Shown here piece by piece: positions 10,021-20,901 of a stretch of DNA of 64,000 nt. The stretch covers positions 19,590,222 to 19,654,221 of the forward strand of contig NC_065883.2 in assembly GCF_932274485.2 (NCBI RefSeq), read 5' to 3'. Each line of letters begins with the position of its first letter. Position 1 is the stretch's first letter. The translations under genes and the position numbers were made by a program. Below the pieces are notes generated by a model, which worked only from the letters and a program-made list of their open reading frames with translations, had not been told where the DNA came from and did not search any database. Source of the DNA: Patella vulgata. Lineage: Eukaryota > Mollusca > Gastropoda > Patellidae.

Positions 10021-11365
10021 GACACTATGGGGACAGATGTGACTATCCTGGTCATGACTTCAAATAAAAATAATTATGACACTATCGTCTAGGACTTTCT
10101 TTGACTTCACGTTGTGGGATCAATTATTTCAATCATCAATTAACTGATATAATTGATATAATCAATTAACTGACTCTGGTACACCGTTTGTGTTGTTACT
10201 AAGTTTATATTACAAAAAGCAAACTACAAAGGTTAAATACAGGAAAACTACAACATCTATTATAGATACTTTAGGAGTTATTAAAATATCCCACGGTCTG
10301 TGTTTTACATTCTTTATAACTCTGACCTAACGGCTGAAACGTGGCAGCAGCCACATACTTCTTGATAGTTCTACATGACGTTCGCGCTAGGATGATGTCT
10401 TCACCATATCCTCAAAGCCGATGAGGCTATGATGTTTCCCTCTCGGACCGCTCTATGTCTCCTCTACGGTCGGTGAATGATGTCTATATCCCCGGCCGAG
10501 TAGGCTGTGGGTATGACGTTTCCATGAACCCCGAATGATGTCTGAAGGGAAATTTAAGCGCGCTTTTTATAGATGTGTCAGCTATTAGGGCGAGACAATT
10601 ACCATTTTTGGGTAGGTGTTTCGTATGGGCACTGTTTTACGCCAAACTTTTTCTAGTTAATTGTACTAATCCGTGCACGAGATAGTAACCCCCTTCAAGA
10701 AATGGATACTGGCATAACTGTCTTTGAGTTAGTCTAAGAAAGTAGTAGAATAATGCAAGCTACTTCATTACCCCAGTTTTCGCCACACATCATGTAGGTA
10801 AAGCATTTCTATATTAAACAGAACACCTTTCTTAGAACTAAAATGAACTCTATAGTATAACACACCCACCCCCCCTGTCGGGAATGATCACGATAGACTC
10901 ACATAAACGGATACCTTGTCTTGAGCGACAAAACCAGCAACCTGTCACCCGTAAGGGTTTGAAATGGCCTAAAATTCTCAATTCAGATGGTACAGCTAAA
11001 GATGGCAGATTATATTTATTCGCTTCTTGTAAAAAACAAGATCTCAGAAGTTCTGATATTCTGGAACGGGAAGTTTGCTTGTATATTAGTATTAAACCAT
11101 GTTTGCCGGACGTTGGCCTTGGGGTTCCACTAGGGCCCATCTTGTACTATAGTTTTTGTAGTTAGTTTATTTAAATAATTTGTTTGTGAGCCAATTTTCC
11201 ATCTCAAATCATGTATGGGTGAAAATTTACATTTACGACCCACAGTGGGCAAGCTTGAATGTCCGGGACTTATACATGGTAGAGTTTTAGTTTATGTCAT
11301 CTTACATGGTTAATTAATCATGATAGTGTATATTTATAGTGCAAAGTCCTTTCTGTCCCACCTCC
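10021..11365. other. Unassigned stretch with a GC-richer block
   Basis: 10320-10560 is less AT-rich than its surroundings, repeats short GATGATGTCT/GAATGATGTCT motifs and contains GCGCGCTTTTTATAGATG, a TATA-like context. A duplicated ATCAATTAACTGA lies at 10134-10170. A 93-codon plus-strand frame (10884-11165) has no recognisable domain. I could not assign any of these. Confidence 0.4.
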
Positions 11366-11532
11366 ATGGACCTTCCAGCAGGTGTATCTATTCATAATTA
11401 CCTAATTGATCATTAAAGGTAATTAATGATATATATATCATTATGTACCAGCAGGTGTGTCTATTCATAATTACCTAATTGATCATGATCAATTAGGTAA
11501 TTATGAATAGATACACCTGCTGGAAGGTCCAT
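11366..11532. mobile_element. 167-bp MITE with perfect 47-bp terminal inverted repeats
   Basis: The left end (11366-11412, ATGGACCTTCCAGCAGG...) and right end (11486-11532) are perfect inverted copies over 47 bp. An additional, almost identical copy of the left end lies inside at about 11444-11485. The inner right half (11447-11524) is therefore a near-perfect palindrome centred on ATGATCATGATCAA. No coding capacity and no clear target-site duplication. Confidence 0.78.
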
Positions 11533-11632
11533 TAATTTTACAAAAATATTAAGCATAGACAATTGACTCAGCGCCTTTTCCCCCAAATTCATATTGCTTT
11601 ATGCGCGTTAGCAGGCCCGTGTGAAGCACTAA

Positions 11633-12045
11633 GGTCCAAGTCCTGCAAACATAATGATACCATTACGTTCAACACCAGAACTTAACTTTCCAAGAATGTT
11701 AATGACGGACGATTGGCTTTAAGTATCCTCAGAAAATTAATATTGCTTAAGAAGTCCCAAGTGGAGGTCCAAGTCCTGCAAACATAATGATACCATTACG
11801 TTCAACACCAGATCTTAACTTTCCAAGAATGTTAATGACGGACGATTGGCTTTAAGTATCCTCAGAAAATTAATATTGCTTAAGAAGTCCCAAGTGGAGG
11901 TCCAAGTCCTGCAAACATAATGTAACCATTACGTTCAACACCAGAACTTAACTTTCCAAGAATGTTAATGACGGACGATTGGCTTTAAGTATCCTCAGAA
12001 AATTAATATTGCTTAAAAAGTCCCAAGTGGAGGTTCAAGTCCTGT
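11633..12045 (+). repeat. 133-bp tandem repeat, three near-identical units
   Basis: GGTCCAAGTCCTGCAAAC starts units at 11633, 11766 and 11899, and a fourth partial unit starts at 12032. The period is exactly 133 bp. The full units differ at only a few positions (for example ACCAGAACTT versus ACCAGATCTT), so the amplification is recent. A weakly similar stretch just upstream (11550-11632) may be an older flanking unit. Confidence 0.93.
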
Positions 12046-12119
12046 CAAAATAATACTGGAAAGCACCCTTTGCTTGCAATGAAACGTTGGGTGCTGGACT
12101 ATCTACTATATGACTCTCA

Positions 12120-12345
12120 ATCGGTATGTATCACACAATTATCAAAAACTGTCGTATTTTCTATTATAATTAACATAAAACATGGTATTAATATAGGTCA
12201 CCGACCATGATTAATTTAGATGGACGTGTAGAACAATAGCTGCTCATTGATCGCTTTCACCAACCATTGGCTTCATTTTAAATATAACACTGCCAGTAAT
12301 GGCTTTTACTACTAAAATTTCAATAACGGTGTTTCAGTTATTAGT
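12120..12345 (-). repeat. Dispersed repeat, inverted partner of 8785-9000
   Basis: On the minus strand this reads TAATAACTGAAA, TTTTAGTAGTAAAAGCC, ATGAAGCCAATGGTT, TTCTACACGTCCA, TTAATCATGGTC. The two copies bracket about 3.1 kb. Confidence 0.6.
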
Positions 12346-14695
12346 TTCAATAACGTTTATTCGGTTATTACTGTAGTATTTACCGGCATGATACATTTAT
12401 TAATGTGTAGTAAAAATAGGTAATATTAAACTTGAAAAAAAAATAATAGTATTAATACACAGTCATCAAACGGATCCGACAGCAAAGAAAAACTGGCGTT
12501 GACAGAAACATCAACCAGCCAGAAACATAAACCCCAAACCTGAAATGACAGTGAATCTGCAAAGCAACAAAATCAAATTAGAGTATAGTGTTAATTTTAA
12601 ATAATAATTTTTTCGTAAATTTATGGCGAATTAAGAAGGTTGTACGTGAATCCATCGCTCTTTCTATGGTTTCGCAACGCCAAAAAGTTGCTCAAACTGT
12701 TGAAATGTATATCCTTTCATAACAGTCAATACTCCGTCCGGCGAGGAATTTATTTCGATTTCCCAGACGTTTAGATCGACGTATAGAAAAGCCAATCTGT
12801 ATAATCAACAATTCATCAGAAAAATCATGCATGTAACTCTATATTTCTATAAATCAAAGTAAAATGTTTGATCAATAGTCACGGCGCGTTAATATTGATT
12901 TCATTCACAGCTAAATTTCATTGAAAGCAATAATTCTTAAAGAAAGGATTATAGAACAATTGGGTTCAATAAACTATTGGTGGTATCCAAGATCTGAATG
13001 GGAATTAGTAAACAATTCCAGCAGGGAGAAAGTAAAAGTCATTATTATTGTAACCTAAAAATGTGAAAACCCTCGGGAAGGTTTCTTCTTAATTGATTCT
13101 TATTAAAAGGTAATAGATCCCGCATTGATGAAATATCCGACTGTGGATTATTTGTTATTTATCAGGCAGCGCAGATATGATGTTATATTCCTCGATAAGG
13201 CATATTAAAATTTTGATCATATGTTTATGATGCCAGATATCGATGTATAATAATACTGTGTAGATGCATTTATATTGATACTATTTAGACAAAACATTGA
13301 AGGGGAAAACATACAAAAATTATAGTAAAAAAATACATCGGAAAGACAAACACATAATGTCGATTACATGTTGTGGCAGTGTTTATTTTAGACCTGGGTG
13401 GGCTGCAAAACTGTCTAATTTTTCAGGTGTTTATTTTAATGACACTTGAGAACTATCGAACATGAATGCTGTGTCGTCTCCATATTGTGTTCACAGCTAT
13501 AATCAACATGTGTAGTTATGCCTTTCTTATCAAGTGTAGTTGTATCATAGTTCGTGGCGTTGATTTTTTTTTTGAAAGCCACAATCGTGCGGTCTCGGTA
13601 AATTTCCAAGACAGACTACCGACTATCTTTTCAAAGTCGAAATTTACTAGACCTGGTATTTGTTTATTCTGTGTATTCAGGTACGTCGTGTTGTAAATGG
13701 ATTTTGATAACCGGTAAAATATACCCTATAGTTATCATACTCGAACATCAACGTCATCCTTCTTGCATGTTAAATGTGATAAAGAATAACGTTACCCCAA
13801 CAGAAAAAAAAATGGTTAAAATATATTCTCCATTATGCCACATTCACTCGCGTCCTTTGGAACATGAGTTCCATCCATATATGTTTCATTGACCTAAAGC
13901 TGTACTGTGATAAAATTCGGAGTTCGAACAATACATCTGATGAAATGCAATAGCGTCATTTCTAAAACGGCGATATCATACAGTGTTATTCCGTATGTGG
14001 CTTTCTTAGTTCTGTAAACATTCATATTTTTCAATCATACCAGACTCCGTTCATAACACAACCCACGTCAGTCGTTTAAACGACACCCTTTATGATGGAC
14101 GTTAGATCTTAAACCATAGTAAAGGAACAAAATAAACATACCAATTCAATTAGATCCGTTGAAACTCTTAACTAGCAAAACAGCGACCTCCCGGTCACGC
14201 GACATCTCACTGTGTAAGTATGCAGAATTAAAGTGAATTTCGTCGAAAGTATACAGTTGCATGGCTCACAAAAACTGATGTTCGAACTTCCAAACGTCGT
14301 ATAATACTATCTTCATGTGATAATGATAAGTATGACTGTTTGCATTTCTGTCAGATAGGTTAGGTCGACACTATTGTTTCGGTACATAATATGCCCTTTC
14401 CCATCGAGAAGCCAGCATGGAAAGTTAAGACGCTTAGTTTAATGAACATTTTGGGTTAATTATGTCCACCATTTGATTAAATAACTTCAATTTTTTCCTG
14501 AAAAAATTTCTTTACCTTAAAGGAGCAAAATAGGTAATATTTGGGACCTAGAAATTGAACAAATGGGTCGCAACACATAATAATGTAATATGAATGTATA
14601 TATATAAGCCGATTTACATTCAGTCGTTTTTTTTTTTACTGTAATTTATAATCCTAGTGTATGGTTATTCTAGTCTACACCGATTATGTTTAGTG
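12346..14695. other. Unassigned AT-rich stretch
   Basis: No convincing gene, splice-site pair or repeat. Plus-strand frames at 13466-13696 and 13671-13892 are short and motif-free. Confidence 0.5.
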
Positions 14696-14699
14696 CGTA

Positions 14700-14815
14700 T
14701 GCTCTCCCGATAAGAATATGTCGTCAGCATTTGACATGGCCTGTGGAACATGTCTAGCCTTGCTGAAACTAATTATGGTACACGATTCGAATACCAGTGG
14801 TAAAATGTTTATTTA
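14700..14815 (+). repeat. Dispersed repeat F, copy 1
   Basis: GATAAGAATATGT, TTTGACATG, TTGTGGAA and GATACACGATTCG-like blocks are shared in order with 43955-44085. Function unknown. Confidence 0.5.
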
Positions 14816-14869
14816 GAGTTTTCTAAAGAGTTGATCATTCTTGCTATAATAATTAAAAAAAAGATGATA

Positions 14870-15290
14870 AAAAAAAAGAAAATGTTGAAAATTTCAGTCA
14901 AATTACTTTGTTCTGAACGTAATTGTCACTGTTGGAGATTTGGTTTAGAAATAGACACCAATTGTGTCTGCAACTGGCGATCGTTTGAGTGACAGACGAT
15001 AACTCCACTCACATATTCTCGATTATCAAGTAACATGCTTAATGGCTATGATAACCTCGCTTGGCAGGCCTTTCATCACCAGTTTCCGGTAGTGACATGA
15101 GCGACTAACGGTAAACGTTAGTTTGGTCCGCCATTTATTGATTTAATTTTAAATGGACGACTTTTTAAATCCAAACTGTATCCAAGCTTATGGTGTAAAT
15201 AAAGTTCTAATTAATCATTTCTATAACATCTGAAGCCTAAATACAGGCTTGCAATAGGCAGATTTAGCGCTTGCATAATGTATGTTTAAA
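14870..15290 (+). mobile_element. MITE-like family C, diverged copy
   Basis: Contains TGAAAATTTCAGTCAAATT ... TTCTGAACG and, at its end, CTTGCAATAGGCAGATTTAG then CGCTTGCATAATGTATG. These match the 54797-55110 and 45247-45504 copies. The middle is longer than in the other copies and may hold another insertion. Confidence 0.5.
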
Positions 15291-15311
15291 CATTGGATAT
15301 CAGAGGCCCAT

Positions 15312-15420
15312 CATTTTCGGGAAAGATCACAGCATCTATGTTGAGTTAAATTGACAAATAATTCGTGTTTTCAGTGTTGAAGACTTTGGATGATATTGAG
15401 TTAGAGACTTGGCTACTTTA
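15312..15420 (+). repeat. Dispersed repeat E, copy 1
   Basis: AAGATCACAGCATC, TTAAATTGACAAATAATTCG and GAAGACTTTGGATGATA are shared at roughly 80% identity with 45124-45234. Confidence 0.65.
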
Positions 15421-15529
15421 AATCTACTTCAAATATCTTATCTCAAAAACGTATGTACATATTGTATATTTGTTAATACATGTTATATCTACATGTATTA
15501 AATCTTTCTGTTATATGACCCGCATATAT

Positions 15530-15722
15530 ACTTAAATTAATCTTTTAACTGACTTGTATATTTTTTTCCTCAATTATTGTAAATTATTGTGGTGTGTTAT
15601 TTAATTGATTAGCTATATCTTTTGTATTATATTTTCTACGAAAGGCAGGGTGGTCGAAAGGCTATTATAGCCGAATCTTTAACCCTTCTTAAATAAAGTC
15701 ATTATTATTATTATTATTATCG
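15530..15722 (+). mobile_element. LINE 3' end with (ATT)n tail
   Basis: A GGCAGGGTGGTCGAAAGGC block and CCTTCTTAAATAAAGTC are followed by seven ATT repeats. This is the layout of a Jockey/CR1-group LINE 3'UTR ending in a short simple repeat. No coding part remains. Confidence 0.55.
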
Positions 15723-15837
15723 AAATGCTCATTAAACGCTCTCCGACGGGAAAGGTACCACGGTCTCCTGCAAATTCTCAACCAATAACCAGACTAAACC
15801 ATCATGGGATGGTAATAAAATAGGGCCGAAGTCCCTA

Positions 15838-15996
15838 CTGTTATGTACCGACAGAACTAATGAAAACAGGCATAGACCATACTGTATGCTATATGGCAAC
15901 AGTTGCCCGGACAGCGGTAATACGGCCATCTCATATAGAATTACAACTATCAAGGGTTCTTTTACGTGCACACCAATGTGTACACGTAACCTCCGA
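15838..15996 (-). mobile_element. SINE-A copy, diverged
   Basis: Minus-strand body: TGTACACATTGGTGTGCACG, AAAAGAACCCTTGATAG, CCGCTGTCCGGGCAACTG, then an ATAGCATACAGTATGG block. Head and tail are worn away. Confidence 0.7.
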
Positions 15997-16020
15997 TCAA
16001 TTTAAAAAAATCAATGATTT

Positions 16021-16147
16021 AAATGGGATATTAAGTCCTACGTTAGTGTTCACACGGGGCTAATTAAGACTGGCATACGCTATATAGTGTGCTATGATAG
16101 GACGGCAATTGAATTCCAACTGTTAAAAATTCTTTAACGCGTACGCC
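16021..16147 (-). mobile_element. SINE-A copy, internally deleted
   Basis: From the tail (TAGGACTTAATATCCCATTT) to GGCGTACGCGTTAAAGAA on the minus strand. The block between the ATAGCACACTATATAGCG segment and the GAATTCAATTG segment is shortened. It lies in the same orientation as the copy just before it. Confidence 0.65.
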
Positions 16148-16743
16148 AAAGATGCCTGACTGACAAAATTAGATTTTGCACATACAGGATAATCTAGTCA
16201 ATCACCGTGATATTCTGAAAAGCTGGCGACCCATCCTGGTTAATATTCGTAAAATATCTGTTTGAATAATAGAGACTATATTCAGCGCCCTTCGTTTGCA
16301 AAGCTATGCCCTCTTTTCCGAAAACCCCCATGAAAGCGATATAGCCTACAGATTTTTTCGAAATGTAGGAAAAGCAAGACCTTATCTTTCTAACCCACCG
16401 GGGTTGCGCGCGCATATAAATTAATTCAGCGTTTCAATTGTCAGCAGTTAGCCTTTAAGTAAACAGAACAACCTTTCCTCTTCTTTAAGTCAAATATTGA
16501 TATCAAACAGCTTCAACTGACAAAAATACAATTACGTCAATCTTTTTACTGTTGATAGAAACTCATTTATACAATCCTTTGATTTTTTTTAAATATCTGT
16601 ATTGTAAAAGTATAAACATTATCACGAACAAAGACTTCGGGTCGATACCATAATACAATAAAGGAATATAGTGCTATTGTAAATTGTAACTCATTTAATC
16701 CGTGTGTTGGGTTGGTAGAGTGTGGGTCTAATATAGTTAATGC
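16148..16743. other. Unassigned stretch
   Basis: No gene or repeat was recognised. Confidence 0.5.
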
Positions 16744-16756
16744 CCATCCATATGGG
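16744..16756 (+). repeat. Target-site duplication, left copy
   Basis: CCATCCATATGGG, repeated exactly at 17027-17039 around SINE-B. Confidence 0.9.
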
Positions 16757-17026
16757 GGGGGGGCGAATGGTTAGCACGCACGCGCTGTATCTCACGGTCT
16801 GTCATTGAGTCAACTGGCGGGGTTTCGATTCCCCGGTTGTACGTGACAAGGAGTAGGGTCGCCTGTCCAACCTCGTCGGTTTTCTCCGGGTCCTCCGGTT
16901 TCCTCCCACTGCTAAAGACCCCTACGCGCAAGCGAATGTTTGAAATAAAATTGAACCATGTGTTAGTCCCGAAATGACCTAGTTTGTGTCGAGTGGACGT
17001 TAAACCCCATTTTTCTCTATCTATCT
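16757..17026 (+). mobile_element. SINE-B, full length (reference copy)
   Basis: The best-preserved SINE-B, 270 bp between exact 13-bp duplications. In order: a G run, a tRNA-like head with the GGCGAATGGTTAGCACG box-A region and GGTTTCGATTCCC box B (16821-16833), the linker GTACGTGACAAGGAGTAGGG, a core CTCCGGGTCCTCCGG plus TTTCCTCCCAC, then GCTAAAGACCCCTACGCGC, GTTAGTCCCGAAATGACC, and the tail GTGGACGTTAAACCCCATTT with a CT/TATC repeat. The core matches the V-domain of V-SINEs. An internal pol III promoter and no protein are expected. Confidence 0.92.
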
Positions 17027-17039
17027 CCATCCATATGGG
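17027..17039 (+). repeat. Target-site duplication, right copy
   Basis: CCATCCATATGGG, identical to 16744-16756. Confidence 0.9.
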
Positions 17040-17765
17040 TTCCTCCACTGCAAAACCTTTACGGATAAGGGGATTATTTAACAAACGATGACAGATGTTA
17101 GTGTTTCATGTTAAATCATTTCAAGCCCTGCCCCCCTCACCCTCTCTCTCTCTCTCTGATGACGAGTAGACTTTTAAGCTACTAAGATGGCACTCGATTC
17201 ACTCAACCCAATACTAGCCAGGACACGTATATCTGCGATAAACCACATTTATTTGTGTTGCAGTGACCCAAATTTCGACTCATTTTGTCTTCAATGCAGA
17301 TATTTCTGGTGGCATAGACATATGAACGAATGTTGTTTTCCACATACAGTCAATATCAGAATGATGCTCGCCTCCAGGGAAGTCCTTGTAAATATACTAG
17401 GCTTTCATACGATCCGAATAACTAGGCGTTGTCCTGGTCCACCCCAGGAGAGGGCGGATCAATCTTTTAGTACAAAATTGTCGTACTAAACTAAATGAAC
17501 TCTATTGGACGCTTTTTTGACGATTTTGTCTATTGCAAATGTGGACTTTTAGGGTCCACTGACTTCACAATCAGCGGAGATAAATAGGTTCTTTTCTTGA
17601 AATGGATTTAGGGTATGTCTGTAACAAAATAGTATCTATTCAGTTGTAACATATTGTTTGAGTGTTGGTAGTCACCACTTCAGCTAGGATAGGGTTATAT
17701 CAAATCAACCCCCGGATATGCAAGCAAGATTATATAGTCCGTTTTATTTTGTACTAGCAGGATAC
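17040..17765. other. Unassigned stretch
   Basis: Contains a short (CT)n tract near 17140-17157. A 100-codon plus-strand frame (17187-17489) has no recognisable motif and fits chance. Confidence 0.5.
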
Positions 17766-18095
17766 CCGGCTTCGCTCGGGGGTCATAACTCCGAAACCGG
17801 AAGTGGTAGACTAACGCCACCTGGCCTGTGTTACTCCCTGGCCCGAGCTACCCCTATACCCCAAATTTCAGACTCGGGGCAGATGTAGCCGCCAACCCCG
17901 AACAGACCGGCTTCGCTCGGGGGTCATAACTCCGAAACCGGAAGTGGTAAACTAACGCCACCTGGCCTATGCTACTCCCCGGTCCGAGCTACCCCTATAC
18001 CCCAAATTTCAGACTCGGGGCAGACCTGGTGTAGCCGCCAACCCCGAACAGACAGACAGACAGACAGACAAACGAGTCACAAATATATATATAGA
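17766..18095 (+). repeat. GC-rich 141-bp tandem duplication with (CAGA)n tail
   Basis: Two units (starting 17766 and 17907) share CCGGCTTCGCTCGGGGGTC, CCGAAACCGGAAGTGG and GTAGCCGCCAACCCCGAACAG. The second unit has a ~6-bp insertion near its end. It is followed by about five CAGA repeats and (AT)n. The base composition is sharply GC-richer than the surroundings. The simple-repeat tail suggests the 3' end of a non-LTR element, possibly RTE-like; no coding part is present. Confidence 0.7.
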
Positions 18096-18960
18096 TTACA
18101 TATAGGACAAGGCAGAAAATAGCAATAGACACAAGACACGAACGGAGCAGCTTATGTTAAAACCACAGGGGGGCGTCATCAAGAGGAGGTGTACCATCTG
18201 CAATTAGTCATCGCCAATTGTAACCATTGAAATAATCTTCCAATACAGCTTCTAACTTGGCTAATAACCTTGCATTTTTCCAATCACATTGTCAAATGTT
18301 CTATAAACCGAAAAATTTATTTCTTTACATTGACATTTTATTCGTATTACAGCGCATGCAGTAATTCCTAGACATGCGCTTTAAAAATATGAAAGCAGCG
18401 TAGTAACAGTTCAGGAACCGACAACCGTATGAACTCCTCGGATGATTTGGCTGCGGTGACCTGGCAATCTCCAATATTTCTTGCGCTAAACGAGTATTCT
18501 GGAATGGAAAGAAATATGTTAATATTTGCTTCTCTGGGATGTTTTTACGTGATTTATATCACATAGAGATAGTGTTGCGAACATAAAGAAAACAGTGAGC
18601 ATGTGCTTGGAATCTGACAGCTGTATATTTATGATCACGGATTATTTGTCAATGTGATTAGATGTGCTTTAAGATGAGATGATAGGCTTCATGATTCAAG
18701 TTTCTTTTGACTGTAGGAAATTTCACCAGAACATCAATTGAAAGGACTGTAATGATACTACTTCACGAACTGTTAGCTATTATCAAATATTTGTGAATTA
18801 GGTCTTCGAAGAGCAGCGAGTATTGCATAATATTCGATCGAGTGTTGAAACTAAATGAACTTTACTTGGATGCCTGCCGATAATGTGTATCTATATAATA
18901 CTTGCATTCGTGTACGAAAATTATGAACTTTAGTAGTAGTAAATAAAACAATAATTGGTT
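18096..18960. other. Unassigned stretch
   Basis: No gene or repeat was recognised. Confidence 0.5.
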
Positions 18961-18965
18961 GCCAT

Positions 18966-19880
18966 ATTATTATTACTATTATTATTATTATTATTATTAT
19001 TACAGCATATTTATAGTGCACCCTTTCATATAACATGTTCAGGGGCACTTTACAAAGTGACAATGTAAATCACACATAAACAACAAGATTATGGGCATGT
19101 TAACGATTGTATACAGAGTCAGTTAAAAGCCTGATTAAATAAATGTGTTTTAATTTGTTTTTTAAAAGAATACAGAGATGTACAACATCTTAAACTAAAT
19201 GGTAGATTATTCCATAAAACAGGTGCTTGATAACTAAAAGAGCGCTGACCATAGGAGACTACTTGAACAGTTTTGGGCTTTAAAAGTAGTTTATCTGATG
19301 TACGTAATGTTCAGCCAGTTGTATAAAGTTCTAAAAGATCTGAGAGGTAAACAGGGGCTAAATTATTTAAACATTTAAAAGTAAGTAATAAAATCTTAAA
19401 ATCAATTCGATATTTAACAGGTAACCAGTGTAAATTATATAAAACAGGAGTTATGTGGTCACATTTCTTAGTTAAAGTAACAAGTCTAGCCGCAGTATTC
19501 TGTACTTTTTGTAATTTATCTATAAGCTTTAAAGGTAAACCAACTAAAAGTGAATTAAAGTTATCTAATCGATAAGTGACCAGAGAATTAACAAGTGACT
19601 TAGTGGCCTCTACAGTTACACATTTACGTATTTTACCTATATTTCTAATATTAAAATAGCACAATTTACAAATATTATTTACTTGAGCTCCCATAAGCAT
19701 AAAACTATCAAAGATAGCGCCAATATTACGAGCAGAATAAGATGAAAATATATCTTTGGTGATGTGGTATCTGGTGTTCTGAAAGGAGGAAGATGTATTC
19801 CTTTTTATTTTATTTTTTTCCAGATCAATCAGATTATGAATTACAGTAGGTAGCAAAGGCGCTCTATTGTTTTCTTTGGT
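18966..19880 (-). mobile_element. 5'-truncated L2/CR1-like LINE
   Basis: On the minus strand, 19856-19311 encodes 181 residues of the C-terminal part of a LINE reverse transcriptase region. Hallmarks are RNIGAIFDS, DKLQKVQNTAARLV, LHWLPVKYRIDFKILL and LNNLAPVYLSDLL. The frame continues past a single TGA (19311-19313) in the same phase, through SDKLLLKPKTVQVVSYGQRS and APVLWNNLPFSL to a natural-looking stop at 19119-19121. The expected residue at the TGA is Arg (Y-x-P-x-R-x-L-R), so it is probably a CGA-to-TGA change. A 3'UTR ends in GTGCACTATAAATATGCTG and (TAA)n (plus strand (ATT)n, about 18967-19002). The endonuclease, most of the polymerase and the 5' end are missing. It was recently active compared with the other LINE pieces here. 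Confidence 0.88.
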
Positions 19881-19937
19881 CTACGGTAAAATGAAAAAAA
19901 AACCGGGGATTAGCGCACTAGTGAAAGCGTGTATACC

Positions 19938-20012
19938 AGGGAAATTTGTCCTTTTCCGCCTATCGATTTACAACTGTCAAGGGATTGTTTACTTCCACGC
20001 GGGAAGACCATT
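19938..20012 (-). repeat. SINE-A fragment, old
   Basis: Minus-strand remnant of the body between the GGACAAATTTCCC block and GCGTGGAAGTAAACAATCCC. It lies just upstream of the LINE's truncated 5' end. Confidence 0.5.
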
Positions 20013-20579
20013 ATTTTACGTTCAATCTGAAAGAGAGCGCGCTGTGCTTTGCTAGAAGGCTATAAACGCAAATAATCCGGACACCTATGGTCACCCAAAT
20101 AGGCACCGACTAAACTTATTGGAATTACGCCGGGAAGATTAGCCTTACAGGGTAATGTAATTGAAAATAGAACCCCTCCCCCACCATATAGCATATGGCT
20201 TCATTTGGATCATAATCGTGTATGCATGCCCAGAGCAACTTTCACATACATTCTTAGAGTGCTCTTTTAAACGTCTGATTTCACTAATGGGAGGAAACAT
20301 TTATTGAATAGCCGTAATTGGATTTTGTTTAATATGAAACCCCAGGTTATCAAATATAGCAACTGCTTCATCAGTGTGGTCTACCTTATGATTTGGGTCC
20401 CGGAGGATCATTTGACCCCGCCACTTAAGTCATTTTTTGGTGGTCGGGGATCCTTTTAAATTGGTTGAAATGGATTTTATTTCCTTCAACAAAAAATGCC
20501 TGCATAGAGTTTATTGATATAGAACAGTACAAATCCGACGTCTTTTGTTATCAGTTATCTGATTGCAGCAACATGCAAG
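20013..20579. other. Unassigned stretch
   Basis: No gene or repeat was recognised. Confidence 0.5.
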
Positions 20580-20586
20580 TCGATTC

Positions 20587-20894
20587 CAGAAGCCACAATG
20601 GCTCTGTGAGTAAGACGTTGGCTCGCTAACCTGGAGGTTCTGTGTTCGATCCTTGCGTTGGCCGAGAAATTTCATCGGGATATTCCGGCATGGTACCCTC
20701 TGTCAGTGGTGCAGGGCGGAGTACACATTAGCGTTCACGTAAAAGATCCCTTAGCATTTGGAATTCGATAAAAGAGTAGGTAGTAAAGCCGCTGTCTTGG
20801 CAAAAATGACCTCATAGCACACTGGCGTATTTCATTAGACCAGTAGGAGCAGAACAGTAGGTCGTTAAACTCTGTTTCACTTCACCTTTTCAAA
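20587..20894 (+). mobile_element. SINE-A, near full length, body deletion
   Basis: The head is present (ATGGCTCTGTGAGTAAGAC box A, GTGTTCGATCCTTGC box B), then GGCCGAGAAATTTCATC and GTCAGTGGTGCAGGGCGGAG. The GACAAGG...GAGGTCCC segment is deleted. The rest runs to the GGTCGTTAAACTC tail. A 7-bp TCGATTC on both sides (20580-20586, 20895-20901) is a possible target-site duplication. Confidence 0.82.
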
Positions 20895-20901
20895 TCGATT
20901 C

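Noticed and set aside
10320-10560. GC-richer block with TATA-like motif as a promoter or element end
   Set aside because: No matching second copy, downstream frame or other supporting signal; left unassigned.
11633-12045. CRISPR-like array
   Set aside because: Units are continuous 133-bp copies with no unique spacers, in eukaryote-like DNA. The same applies to the minisatellites at 30400, 31734 and 35579.
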